64,000 bases of DNA from Brugia malayi (lineage: Eukaryota > Nematoda > Chromadorea > Rhabditida > Onchocercidae), in the NCBI RefSeq assembly GCF_000002995.4, contig NW_025062284.1, positions 496,001 through 560,000 on the forward strand. The letters run 5' to 3'. A program made the translations under genes and the position numbers. The notes under the pieces are model-generated. The model saw only the letters and a program-made list of their open reading frames with translations, was not told the DNA's origin and did no database searches. Within the stretch, counting starts at the first letter, position 1. Each line of letters begins with the position of its first letter. Positions 1-11,812 of this stretch are shown here, in pieces.

Positions 1-539
1 TTTATAATTTTATGAGTGTATTTTGAAAATGAACAAGAAGAAGTAAATTAAAGTCAATAAAATAAACTTTGTTATTATTTATCAAAGTTTTTGATTCGTA
101 CTTATTTCGAATAGAAATAAATTGTTTACATTTTTTTTTTTTTTAATTATTAATAGAGAAATAAAAATTGATAAATTTCATCAAACATTTTGTTGTCAAA
201 ATTTCAATAAAATTTCAATTTTAATGGAAAACAGATATGAATTCTATCGTTTGCTTAAGGTAACACTAAACAACCGTCTTTTGCTTATCTTTAAATTATC
301 AATGATATATCACAGATAATAAACATTATTATCTAGTAATGTTAATCATTTCTCAATCGTCACTTCTTTCACTGCTAATGCTATTTCTTTTATTATTATT
401 ATTATTGTTATCACTAATTGTTTCAGAAAAAAACGGTTGCCATCTCTGCATATACTAATGAAATTAAAATTGCAAATGAATTATGACTAAATAATATATA
501 AGAAGCATGCAGTTAATCAAATTAGGTAAAATTTATGCA

Positions 540-715
540 TGAACAATAAGCAGTCATAAACAATAAGCAATCATAAACAATAAGTAGCAATAAACAATAA
601 GCAATCATAAACAATAAGCAGCAATAAACAATAAGCAACCATAAACAATAAACAACTATAAACAGTAAGCAACAATAAACAACAAGCAACTATAGAAAAT
701 AAACAGTAAGCAACT
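540..715. repeat. Short degenerate AACAATAAGCA repeat
   Basis: About a dozen imperfect copies of a 12-14 bp motif (aacaataagcaatcataa and variants). The matching array in copy 2 of the duplication (about 8795-8925) is shorter. Non-coding; no function seen. Confidence 0.75.
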
Positions 716-1230
716 ATTCCTTCCAAGAAATATTATTTGTCCGAGCAGAGCTACTGAAATCAAAAAATAAGAGCGAACAGCTGAATTCAAAGTGAAATAA
801 AAAACTTTCCTTCACAAATTGTCAACTTGTGAGCACAATGCTATCAACATGGCAGACATTAGAGTGTAAATAAGTCTTCCAAAGATTTTTCCAAAAAAAA
901 AAAAAAAAAAATAAGTCTTCCAAAAAAAAAAAAAAATTTTTCCAGTCCTTAGGCCTATAAATGTGGAAAGCAGCCAGAAGTTATGGCCACTGCAAGCCTA
1001 GAATATATACTATAAATGAGTCAGCCAATTTATAGGTAAGTTTAATAAAAAATTAATTGAAAATTCCGTGGCGAAGCGCTTATAGTCTTTTTCGTATTTC
1101 TTAGAGGTACGAATGCGCCCATTGTTTTAGCCTTTCAAATTCCTTGTAGCAAATATGGCACAGAAAATAGAAAATTATTGCTTGCGAAGAAGTTTCTTAG
1201 TTAATTTCATTGGTTAAAGTGAAAGTAAAC

Positions 1231-4222
1231 TTTGATCGCAACACTGCATTTGATCGTAATATTCCATTTGGTCGTAGTATTCCATTTGGTCGTAATATAG
1301 CATTTGATCGTAATATTCCATTTGGTCGTAATATAGCATTTGATCGTAGTATTCCATTTGGTCGTAATATAGCATTTGATCGTAATATTCCATTTGATCG
1401 TAATATTCCATTTGGTCGTAATATAGCATTTGATCGTAGTATTCCATTTGGTCGTAATATAGCATTTGATCGTAATATTCCATTTGGTCGTAATATAGCA
1501 TTTGATCGTAATATTCCATTTGGTCGTAATATAGCATTTGATCGTAATATTCCATTTGATCGTAATATTCCATTTGATCGTAATATTCCATTTGATCGTA
1601 ATATTCCATTTGGTCGTAGTATTCCATTTGGTCGTAATATAGCATTTGGTCGTAGTATTCCATTTGGTCGTAATATAGCATTTGATCGTAATATTCCATT
1701 TGGTCGTAATATTCCATTTGATCGTAATATTCCATTTGATCGTAATATTCCATTTGGTCGTAATATTCCATTTGGTCGTAATATAGCATTTGATCGTAAT
1801 ATTCCATTTGATCGTAGTATTCCATTTGGTCGTAATATAGCATTTGATCGTAATATTCCATTTGATCGTAATATTCCATTTGATCGTAATATTCCATTTG
1901 ATCGTAATATTCCATTTGATCGTAATATTCCATTTGGTCGTAGTATTCCATTTGGTCGTAATATAGCATTTGATCGTAGTATTCCATTTGGTCGTAATAT
2001 AGCATTTGATCGTAATATTCCATTTGGTCGTAATATTCCATTTGATCGTAATATTCCATTTGATCGTAATATTCCATTGGTCGTAGTATTCCATTTGGTC
2101 GTAATATAGCATTTGGTCGTAGTATTCCATTTGGTCGTAATATAGCATTTGATCGTAATATTCCATTTGGTCGTAATATAGCATTTGATCGTAGTATTCC
2201 ATTTGGTCGTAATATTCCATTTGATCGTAATATTCCATTTGATCGTAATATTCCATTTGGTCGTAGTATTCATTTGGTCGTAATATAGCATTTGATCGTA
2301 ATATTCCGTTTGGTCGTAGTATTCCATTTGGTCGTAATATAGCATTTGATCGTAATATTCCATTTGGTCGTAATACTGCATTTGATCGCGACGCTGTAAT
2401 AGATCGTAATATTCCATTTGGTCGTAATACTGCATTTGATCGCAACGCTGTAATTGATCGTAATACTGCATTTGATCGCGACGCTGTAATTGATCGTAAT
2501 ATTCCATTTGATCGTAATATTCCATTTGATCGTAACATTCCATTTGATCGTAATATAGCATTTGGCCATAATATAGCATTTGATCGTAATATTCCATTTG
2601 ATCGTAATATTCCATTTGGTCGTAAATACTGCAATTGATCGCAACGCTGTAATTGATCGTAATATTCCATTTGATCGTAATATTCATTTGGTCGTAATAT
2701 AGCATTTGATCGTAATATTCCATTTGGTCGTAATATAGCATTTGATCGTAATATTCCATTTGGTCGTAATATAGCATTTCATCGTAATATTTCATTTGAT
2801 CGTAATACCGCATTTGATCGCAACGCTGTAATTGATCGTAATATTCCATTTGGTCGTAATATTGCATTTTGATCGCAACGCTGTAATTGATCGTAATATT
2901 CCATTTGGTCGTAATACTGCATTTGATCGCAATGATGTAATTGATCGTAATATTCCATTTGATCGTAATATTCCAATTGGTCGTAATATAGCATTTGATC
3001 GTAATATTCCATTTGATCGTAATATTCCATTTGGTCGTAATATAGCATTTGATCGTAATATTCCATTTGGTCGTAATACTGCATTTGATCGCGACGCTGT
3101 AATAGATCGTAATATTCCATTTGGTCGTAATACTGCATTTGATCGCAACGCTGTAATTGATCGTAATACTGCATTTGATCGCGACGCTGTAATTGATCGT
3201 AATATTCCATTTGATCGTAATATTCCATTTGATCGTAATATTCCATTTGGTCGTAATGTAGCATTTGATCGTAATATTCCATTTGATCGTAATATAGCAT
3301 TTGGCCATAATACAGCATTTGATCGTAATATTCCATTTGATCGTAATATTCCATTTGGTCGTAATATAGCATTTGATCGTAATATTCCATTTGGTCGTAA
3401 TATAGCATTTGATTGTAATATTCCATTTGATCGTGATATTTTCATTTGATCGTAATACTGCAATTGATCGCAACGATGTAATTGATCGTAATATTCCATT
3501 TGATCGTAATATTCCATTTGGTCGTAATATAGCATTTGATCGTAATATTCCATTTGATCGTAATATTCCATTTGATCGTAATATTCCATTTGATCGTAAT
3601 ATTCCATTTGATCGTAATATAGCATTTGGTCGTAATATTTCGTTTGATCGTAATACTGCAATTGATCGCAACGCTGTAATTGATCGTAATATTCCATTTG
3701 ATCGTAATATTCATTTGTCGTAATATAGCATTTGGTCGTAATATTCCATTTGGTCGTAATACTGCGTTTGTTCGCAACGCTGTAATTGATCGTAATATTT
3801 CCACTTTGATCGCAACGCTGTAATTGATCGTAATATTCCATTTGATCGCAACGCTGTAATTGATCGTAATATTCCATTTGATCGCAACGCTGTAATTGAT
3901 CGTAATATTCCATTGTTCGCAACGCTGTAATTGGTCGTAATGTTCCATTTGATCGCAACGCTGTAATTGATCGTAATATTCCATTTGGTCGTAATACTGC
4001 GTTTGGTCGCAACACCGCATTTGGTCGTAATATTGCATTTGGTCGCAACATTGCATTTGGCCGCAACACCGCATTTGGTCGTAATATTGCATTTGGTCGC
4101 AACATTGCATTTGGCCGCAACACCGCATTTGGTCGTAATATTGCATTTGGTCGCAACATTGCATTTGGCCGCAACACCGCATTTGGTCGTTATATTGCAT
4201 TTTTTCGCAACATTGCATTTGA
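1231..4222. repeat. 18-bp minisatellite, long allele (about 3.0 kb)
   Basis: The unit is tttgatcgtaatattcca, with a second common variant tttggtcgtaatatagca and a compound variant containing gatcgcaacgctgtaatt. The variants alternate in higher-order patterns; blocks near 2370-2560 and 3060-3260 are near copies of each other. Eighteen is divisible by three. The minus strand of both main variants lacks stops in all three frames, which gives very long overlapping open frames such as an 824-codon one at 1197-3671. Those frames drift when indels occur and have no start context or domain, so I read the array as non-coding. The homologous array in copy 2 is only about 0.67 kb. Confidence 0.95.
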
Positions 4223-4658
4223 TCCATTCGATCGCTACATGCAGAAATTGAGAAAGGGAATCGATCAGTAAATTATTTCAATGAAAATAATATTTGTTCC
4301 GAATGATAAATTAATGTCAAATCTTTGCATACTGTAAAATTCTTTAGTTTATTTAATAGATAAAAGATATTTTACAGTATTTTCTTTTTTTTTTTTTTTG
4401 AATTAAATTTTATTAGTCATTCAATTATCATTTAACTTTATCAATTATTAAACTTATCATTCAATTTTTATCAATTATTCAATTTATCACCAATGGATTA
4501 TAGACAAATTCATTATCTCCAGCTACCACTCATTCGTTCATTAAGCTTATTTCTCTTCTAGATTTCATTAATTTGTTATTTATAAGTTAATTTATAACTT
4601 GAAATCCTTAATTTATACTTAATCAGTATTGATTTTACTTATCCAACATATGCTTTAC

Positions 4659-4935
4659 CTATTCTAAAATATATATATTTAGCTCCACAATTAATTCAAT
4701 TGATAAAAAAATGATCATAAATTGATTCAATTCATTTCGTCTATTCGTCTTACTTTTTTCTGACGATCTTTTCTTCATCCTTTGTTTATTTTTCTTCTGT
4801 CTAAATTTACTCTTTCCTTTGATCATTCCTTTTTTCTTCGGTGCTTTCAAACTTTTCGTTTAACAACTTTATTATGCTTAAATCTCATTCGTCTTTTCCC
4901 ACCAATTTTTTCATTGCACCACCACCAGGTCTCAT
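4659..4935 (-). pseudogene. Frameshifted copy of the Lys/Arg-rich ORF
   Basis: This is the duplicate of the basic ORF at 10540-10812. Compared with that copy it lacks one A near 4904 and one A near 4850, both in homopolymer runs. From its ATG at 4935 it reads 16 codons and stops. The downstream frame (RKKNKQRMKKRSSEKSK) is intact but has lost its start. Either this copy is decayed, or these are assembly errors in homopolymers. Confidence 0.5.
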
Positions 4936-5236
4936 TCTTTAATTTTTACTCAAAAAAGAGAAATAAACAATGATTAGATCAATTGATAAATGTCTCTTCT
5001 CAGTGTTATGCAAACCGTCCAAGAAGTGAACATGAATATTTACAGTAAAAGATTTAGTTTGCATAAAAAGTGAAAAGAAAAGTTAGGAAGGTAAAATCAA
5101 CATGCGTAATAAAATATAATTCAGTTTGATTTAATGCACAAAATGAGTGAAAAATTTCAATTTTTAATTATTTAAGGATATGCGAAACAACTGTGCAAAA
5201 CAGTTCGAGGAGCAAACGAGTAAATTTATGACATTC

Positions 5237-6984
5237 TGTAACCTAATTTCTTTGTTAATGTTTGGAAAGACAATAAATCTAATTTCTTTGTTAAGCTAAT
5301 TTTTTCTTTGTTAATGTTTGTTTTTCTTGGAAATTAATCTAATTTCTTTTTTAATGTTTGGAAAGACAATAAATAAATATTTATCACAACAAATTATCAT
5401 TTGCATATTTTTTATTAATTAATTAATTAGTCTAATTTCTTTGTTGATGTTGAATAAACAATAAATAAAAAATAAATAAAATATTTATCACAACAAATTA
5501 TCATTTGTATATTTTTTTTTACTAATTAATTAATCTAATTTCTTTTGTTAATGTTTGAAAAACAATAAATCCTATTTTTATAATTAATTTATTTACAATG
5601 TAAACTTTTTTTTCTTACTTTTCTTTTTTTTTTTTTGAAGTGAAGTTTCGAAACAAAAAAAACTTTATTATACAGTTAAATTTGAAAAAACTTAAAATTT
5701 CTCGTTTTCTTTTTTTTTTCATAAATAAAAGTAAACAAATTTAAATAAATCATAAACAATTGATGAAATAAATGAAAAATAAACAATAACAGCAATACTT
5801 TCCTTTTTTTATTGTTTTATTAAATTTTATAGAAATATATTTATTAAATTTATTAAGAATTAAAAAGAAAATAAGCGATTCGAAAGAAATTAAAAAAATG
5901 AAATTATTGTTTACTGTTTATTTTCATTCATCAAATATCCATTTTTGTTGCGAAAAAAATTTCTGCAAAAAACATTTTTTATCACAAATTAAAAATTCTT
6001 AGTAAATAATAGAAAAAATAATTGATGTAAAAAAATTTTTTAAAAAATGATTTTAATAAATTTAAAATTATCAATTCTTATCAGTGCAATGATTAGAGAC
6101 TTTTTTTAACATTATCGGTTTTTTTTGTCAGATTATCAATTTATCTTTTTAGCATTTTATCAAAATTCAAACCTTTGATATTTGCACTAATCTTTTATCA
6201 TTTCAAATAATATCTAACTTATCAAAAAAAAAAAAAAATTTTTTTTTCATTTCTTTTTTTATTCATCGATTACTTTTCTGTTTTCTTTTTAAATAAATTC
6301 CATTTTAAAAGATTAAAAATAACTCAGTGATTTTAATTTAATTTCAATTTCAATTATATGGTATACCTGGTGATTGGCGTAAATTTAATTTAATTTAACT
6401 TCAGTCTCAATTATTTTTTAATTTAATTTCAATTTCAATTATATGAAATACTGGTAATTGCTTAATTTAATTTAATTTCAATTTCAATTATTTCCAATTT
6501 CAATTTAATTTAATTTGAATGGGATACCTAGTGATTGTGCAGTTTAATTTAATTATTTTCAATTTCAATTATTTCCAATTTCAAATTAATTTAATTTGAA
6601 TGGAATACCTGGTGATTGTGCTGAAACTGCTGGTACAATTCATTAAATAATGCAATGTATCGATTAACCGAATAAATTGAATCAAATTGTTTGTCAATTT
6701 CAATTATTATAAATTGCATTGCTGCCAATATATTATCCAACATTGCTATGCATTTATTCAGCTAATAAATTAATTTAAAATGCCAAATTAAAATTAATTT
6801 AAAATTTGTCCTTCAAATCACTTAAATTTACGAATTTTTAAAAAATAAAAATTTTTACTTTTGTACATTTAGTCTAATAAAAATAATGTTTTGAAAAAAA
6901 AATTGCTAAAAATTATTTAATATCAAGTTTAAAAAAAAAAAAATGCTTTGTGGAATATTTAATTTATTAATTAATCAAAATCTA
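5237..6984. other. AT-rich intergenic, local repeats, no gene seen
   Basis: I find no exon with convincing splice sites here. From 5240 to 5620 there are three to four degenerate copies of a roughly 100-bp unit (ctaatttctttgttaatgtt ... aacaaattatcatttg). From 6340 to 6640 there are about four copies of a unit with aatttcaatttcaatta and atacctggtgattg. The rest is A/T homopolymer and AATT-rich sequence. Confidence 0.7.
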
Positions 6985-8240
6985 TTAACATTTGTTTAAA
7001 TTCAAAATGGCTAAATTTAAATTTGAACTAAGGGAAATTTTAACCGATTGTTGTTTTATCAAATTTGAATTTTGAATTTTTTGCTTAATATTTGCAAGTT
7101 TTTTTCTTGCATATTTAACATTCAATAATTGTTTTTTAATTTTAACTCTATCATAAATGAGTAAACGTATCGTTGAACAATATTTATTCAATCCCATTTT
7201 TCGTTTCTGAAATAAAAGCAAACAAACAAATAAATCAATGAACAAAATATGAAAATTTTTTAAAAATAAATTTTAAAATTTATCAAAATCAAACATATCA
7301 TTGTTTATTAGTGATATAGGGCAATAAAAAATTAAATAAATTTTTGATTTGTTTACTTGAAATGCATCAATTTTAAGTAAACTATGCTGCATCATATAAA
7401 TAACTTGATAATATATCATTTTCCAATGTTTTTTCTAAAAAATTATTTAATCACTCAAAGAAAAAAAAAAAAAAGAAAGCGTTAAGCAGTAAACAATAAA
7501 CAATTTTATAATGTTTTAAATGAAACAAATAATTTTTTTGAAAATGATTTTTTGAAATTCACAAATAGTAATTAAATAATCAATAATCAATGATAATTAT
7601 ACTTTTACTTTACCTCTTAAGGTATTTTCTAAGTTATTACTTTTATTATAAAATGGATAATACTGATTGGATGACAAATAACTGATATTAGAATCAGATT
7701 TCAGAGTGGACAATCTCGATTCGATATCATATTTTATATATTTAAAAATTTTTATTAATTTGTTTTCTATATTTATGCATTTTTCTTGTATCTACAAAAA
7801 AAAAAAAATATTTAAAAATATAATACATAAGTTTATATTCAATTAATTTTATTAGCTAATTTATAATTTAAAAAAAATTTAAATTGGCCTAGCTCAATTT
7901 ATTATGTTATAAAATTAAATTCGTATTTATTAGATTGTCAAATTTAATTTTAACTAATTTATCATCATATTCGATAAAATAGTATTAAGCTAATAATAAA
8001 ACTTTAATAATTATCATGATAATGTTATTATTATTACCTAGCTAATTGTCTAATTATTAAATTATCACTTATATAATTAGTAGAAATTTAAATTTAACTA
8101 ACATTAGTAATATCAGTTACATTATCACATAAACATTCCCAAGTGTTATCAGTGAAATTTTGAACTTTCTCTTCCCAATTCATTTTGTTTATTTGAAAAT
8201 GAGCATTTCTAATTAAATCATTCATCATTTTCATTTCCAT
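6985..8240 (-). CDS. Hypothetical basic coiled protein, 3 exons, 180 aa
   Basis: Minus strand exons 8240-8103, 7791-7609 and 7206-6985 join in phase 0 with GT-AG introns. The product is 180 residues starting MEMKMMNDLIRNAHF. The start is the first ATG after a CATTCAG acceptor at 8244-8245, only three bases upstream, which looks like a spliced-leader site. The N-terminal half is acidic and helical with Trp and Cys (NWEEKVQNF, TWECLCDN). The C-terminal third is very basic (KKRKMGLNKYCS, KYARKKLANIKQKIQ). No signal peptide or membrane segment is visible. Exon 2 has two in-range donors: c7614 (phase 1, giving an early stop in exon 3) and t7609 (phase 0, used here). Exon 1 also has an alternative in-frame donor at 8121. 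I do not recognise the family. The duplication breakpoint lies just upstream of the acceptor. Confidence 0.58.
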
Positions 8241-8243
8241 TTC

Positions 8244-8245
8244 CT
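8244..8245 (-). promoter_or_regulatory. Likely SL trans-splice acceptor
   Basis: On the minus strand, ATTTCATTCAG is followed by GAA and then ATG. There is no upstream in-frame coding sequence, so this AG is better explained as a trans-splice site than as a cis-intron end. Confidence 0.5.
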
Positions 8246-8481
8246 GAATGAAATATTTTATAATTTTATGAGTGTATTTTGAAAATGAACAAGAAGAAGT
8301 AAATTAAAGTCAATAAAATAAACTTTGTTATTATTTATCAAAGTTTTTGATTCGTACTTATTTCGAATAGAAATAAATTGTTTAAATTTTTTTTTTTTTT
8401 TTAATTATTAATAGAGAAATAAAAATTGATAAATTTCATCAAACATTTTGTTGTCAAAATTTCAATAAAATTTCAATTTTA

Positions 8482-8744
8482 ATGGAAAACAGGTATGAAT
8501 TCTATCGTTTGCTTAAGGTAACACTAAACAACCGTCTTTTGCTTATCTTTAAATTATCAATGATATATCACAGATAATAAACATTATTATCTAGTAATGT
8601 TAATCATTTCTCAATCGTCATTTCTTTCACTGCTAATGCTATTTCTTTTATTATTATTATTATTGTTATCACTAATTGTTTCAGAAAAAAACGGTTGCCA
8701 TCTCTGCATATACTAATGAAATTAAAATTGCAAATGAATTATGA
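8482..8744 (+). CDS. Possible 2-exon 31-aa ORF (duplicated)
   Basis: ATG at 8482 opens MENRYEFYRLLK and ends in AAG before gtaaca (exon 8482-8517). A TTGTTTCAG acceptor is followed at 8685-8744 by KKTVAISAYTNEIKIANEL and a stop, in phase. The same pair is present in copy 1 (224-259 and 427-486), with one silent change in exon 1. A later AG at about 9173 also opens an in-phase stretch (AYKCGKQPEVMATASLEYIL and stop), so the real transcript may skip the second exon. It is divergent from the 6985-8240 gene by about 240 bp. It may be no gene at all. Confidence 0.2.
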
Positions 8745-9452
8745 CTAAATAATATAAGAAGCATGCAGTTAATCAAATTAGGTAAAATTTATGCATGAAC
8801 AATAAGCAATCATAAACAATAAGCAGCAATAAACAATAAGCAACCATAAACAATAAACAATTATAAACAGTAAGCAACAATAAACAACAAGCAACTATAG
8901 AAAATAAACAGTAAGCAACTATTCCTTCCAAGAAATATTATTTGTCCGAGCAGAGCTACTGAAATCAAAAAATAAGAGCGAACAGCTGAATTCAAAGTGA
9001 AATAAAAAACTTTCCTTCACAAATTGTCAACTTGTGAGCACAATGCTATCAACATGGCAGACATTAGAGTGTAAATAAGTCTTCCAAAGATTTTTCCAAA
9101 AAAAAAATAAGTCTTCCAAAAAAAAAAAAAAAAATAAGTCTTCCAAAAAAAAAAAAAAATTTTTCCAGTCCTTAGGCCTATAAATGTGGAAAGCAGCCAG
9201 AAGTTATGGCCACTGCAAGCCTAGAATATATACTATAAATGAGTCAGCCAATTTATAGGTAAGTTTAATAAAAAATTAATTGAAAATTCCGTGGCGAAGC
9301 GCTTATAGTCTTTTTCGTATTTCTTAGAGGTACGAATGCGCCCATTGTTTTAGCCTTTCAAATTCCTTGTAGCAAATATGGCACAGAAAATAGAAAAATA
9401 TTGCTTGCGAAGAAGTTTCTTAGTTAATTTCATTGGTTAAAGTGAAAGTAAA

Positions 9453-10122
9453 CCTTGATCGCAACACTGCATTTGGTCGCAACACTGCATTTGATCGCAA
9501 CACTGCATTTGATCGCAATATTCCATTTGGTCGTAGTATTCCATTTGATCGTAATATAGCATTTGATCGTAGTATTCCATTTGGTCGTAATACTGCATTT
9601 GATCGCAACGCTGTAATTGATCGTAATATTCCATTTGATCGCAACGCTGTAATTGATCGTAATATTCCATTTGATCGCAACGCTGTAATTGATCGTAATA
9701 TTCCATTTGATCGCAACGCTGTAATTGATCGTAATATTCCATTTGATCGCAACGCTGTAATTGATCGTAATATTCCATTTGATCGCAACGCTGTAATTGA
9801 TCGTAATATTCCATTTGATCGCAACGCTGTAATTGATCGTAATATTCCATTTGATCGCAACGCTGTAATTGATCGTAATATTCCATTTGGTCGTAATACT
9901 GCGTTTGGTCGCAACAACGCATTTGGTCGTAATATTGCATTTGGTCGCAACATTGCATTTGGCCGCAACACCGCATTTGGTCGTAATATTGCATTTGGTC
10001 GCAACATTGCATTTGGCCGCAACACCGCATTTGGTCGTAATATTGCATTTGGTCGCAACATTGCATTGGCCGCAACACCGCATTTGGTCGTTATATTGCA
10101 TTTTTTCGCAACATTGCATTTG
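9453..10122. repeat. 18-bp minisatellite, short allele
   Basis: Same unit and flanks as 1231-4222 but about 0.67 kb. It is dominated by a 36-bp composite (tttgatcgcaacgctgtaat + tgatcgtaatattcca), repeated eight times almost perfectly between 9597 and 9890, then by GGTCGCAACA/GGCCGCAACA variants. A plus-strand frame stays open across the whole array and both flanks (9433-10152). That follows from the multiple-of-three unit and is not evidence of coding. Confidence 0.95.
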
Positions 10123-10539
10123 ATCCATTCGATCGCAACATGCAAAAATTGAGAAAGGGAATCGATCAGTAAATTATTTCAATGAAAATAATATTTGTTC
10201 CGAATGATAAATTAATGTCAAATCTTTGCATACTGTAAAATTCTTTAGTTTATTTAATAGAAAAAAGATATTTTACAGTACTTTTCTTTTTTTTTTTTTT
10301 TTTTTGAATTAAATTTTATTAGTCATTCAATTATCATTCAATTTTATCAATTATTCAATTTATCACCAATGGATTATAGACAAATTCATTATCTCCAGCT
10401 ACCACTCATTCGTTCATTAAGCTTATTTCTCTTCTAGATTTCATTAATTTGTTATTTATAAGTTAATTTATAACTTGAAATCCTTAATTTATACTTAATC
10501 AGTATTGATTTTACTTATCCAACATATGCTTTACCTATT

Positions 10540-10812
10540 CTAAATATATATATTTAGCTCCACAATTAATTCAATTGATAAAAAAATGATCATAAATTGA
10601 TTCAATTCATTTCGTCTATTCGTCTTACTTTTTTCTGACGATCTTTTCTTCATCCTTTGTTTATTTTTCTTCTGTCTAAATTTACTCTTTCCTTTGATCA
10701 TTCCTTTTTTCTTCGGTGCTTTCAAAACTTTTCGTTTAACAACTTTATTATGCTTAAATCTCATTCGTCTTTTCCCACCAAATTTTTTCATTGCACCACC
10801 ACCAGGTCTCAT
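10540..10812 (-). CDS. Putative Lys/Arg-rich basic protein, 90 aa
   Basis: A single open frame from ATG at 10812 begins MRPGGGAMKKFGGKRRMRF and continues with dense K/R runs (VLKAPKKKGMIKGKSKF, RQKKNKQRMKKRSSEKSK). It ends in a short hydrophobic tail (MIIFLSIELIVELNIYI). The basic part looks like a nucleolar or nucleic-acid-binding protein with overlapping nuclear localisation signals. The hydrophobic tail may be read-through of an intron after NELNQF, in which case the true last exon is missing. The duplicate at 4659-4935 carries frameshifts, so selection on this ORF is uncertain. No family is recognised. Confidence 0.35.
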   Translation of the reverse strand: MRPGGGAMKKFGGKRRMRFKHNKVVKRKVLKAPKKKGMIKGKSKFRQKKNKQRMKKRSSEKSKTNRRNELNQFMIIFLSIELIVELNIYI

Positions 10813-11329
10813 TTTTTAATTTCTACTCAAAAAAGAGAAATAAACAATGATTAGATCAATTGATAAATGTCTCTTCTCAGTGTTATGCTAACCGTCCAAG
10901 AAGTGAACATTACCAATAAATGAACTATTTCTTATATTTTTAAGTTTAATTAAAATTGAAAATTCTTAAATTTCATTTATGCATCGAACACTAATATTAA
11001 CATTGCAATTAATTTCTGATAGTAACAAAGTTAATAATTTTGAGATATTTTTATTGTGGACAGTTTTAACTTAGTTATTCATAACCAATCTGCAAAATTG
11101 AGCACAGAAAGTGAATCGATAACTCTAACAAGCACATGTATATATGTCATTCATTTATTTCTTTGCTAACTGTTATGTAATCCACTCAGATTCATAATCA
11201 AAGATCCACCATAGTCATATATATGAGCAGATGTATTACTGTACTAACAAATAGCACGTGATAGTATGGGTGTTTGTACCGGGGAACTACTTATTGCTTG
11301 CAAACTTATATGTGTTAAGAGTTCCACAG

Positions 11330-11812
11330 TGGTCTGGTAATTCGGAGGAAAAATTATTTAAAGTAATTGGAAGCAACTCGCAGTGGAAAAGAACGATTGA
11401 ATACAGAAGTAAGCATTTCTTTGATTATGTGGTATTAATCAATATAAGTTGAAGTTGTTCCAAAGCTTGTTTACTCATAATTTGTTAATGAGGAAGTTGT
11501 TGAAAGTTGATGAGAAAATTAGTACTTTAAAGAAAGCAAAAAAAGATGGAAAATGGAAGTATTTATCCATCATACAGGTGAATATTTAGATTTAGTTTGC
11601 AGATTTAGTAAAAGATTTAGTTTGCATAAAAAGTTGGGAAGGTAAAATCAACATGCGTAATAAAAATATAGTTCAGTTTAATTTAGTGCACGAAATGAGT
11701 GAAAATTTTCAATTTTTAATTATTTAAGGATATGCGAAACAATTGTGCAAAACAGTTCGAGGAGCAAACGATTGAATTTATGACATTCTGTAAAATTGCG
11801 CCAAAATGGTGA
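11330..11812 (+). CDS. Putative 3' exons of an unrecognised gene (5' end missing)
   Basis: Three plus-strand exons join in consistent phase: 11330-11408 (after TTCCACAG; WSGNSEEKLFKVIGSNSQW...), 11507-11577 (after GAAAG; DEKISTLKKAKKDGKWKYL...) and 11729-11812 (after TTTAAG; DMRNNCAKQFEEQTIEFM... to TGA). Phases are 1 then 0, with donors gtaagc and gtgaat. The peptide is charged and helical, with no membrane segment. I find no convincing first exon. The last exon survives in truncated form in copy 1 (about 5179-5236), while the first two lie in the part missing there. Two of the three acceptors are weak, so this could be a decayed gene. Confidence 0.3.

Larger units (their letters stand above)
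1..5236. repeat. Segmental duplication, copy 1 (runs off left edge)
   Basis: Position 1 onward matches about 8257 onward almost base for base, through the unique left flank, an 18-bp minisatellite and the right flank. Colinearity is clear to about 5020, where copy 2 carries roughly 700 extra bases (10909-11604). It then resumes from about 5045 to 5236. Differences are a few substitutions and homopolymer length changes, plus a large difference in minisatellite length. The copy starts at or before the left edge. Its first base corresponds to a point about 12 bp upstream of the splice acceptor that begins the 6985-8240 gene, so a second copy of that gene may lie outside the window. Confidence 0.93.
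8257..11792. repeat. Segmental duplication, copy 2
   Basis: Same orientation as copy 1. Matching segments are 8257-9450 with about 1-1225, the 18-bp array 9453-10122 with 1231-4222, 10123-10908 with 4223-5020, and 11605-11792 with about 5045-5236. Bases 10909-11604 have no counterpart in copy 1. They contain two of the three candidate exons at 11330-11812, so either copy 1 lost them or copy 2 gained them. Confidence 0.93.

Noticed and set aside
1197..3671. 824-codon minus-strand ORF and its overlapping partners
   Set aside because: All three minus frames are open because of the 18-bp unit. The peptides are pure repeats with frame drift at indels, and copy 2 of the duplication has a very different length.
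11258..11452. PGNYLLLANLY, similar to a plant PPR protein motif
   Set aside because: A short isolated match upstream of a better supported exon boundary, with no second PPR motif and a nematode context.
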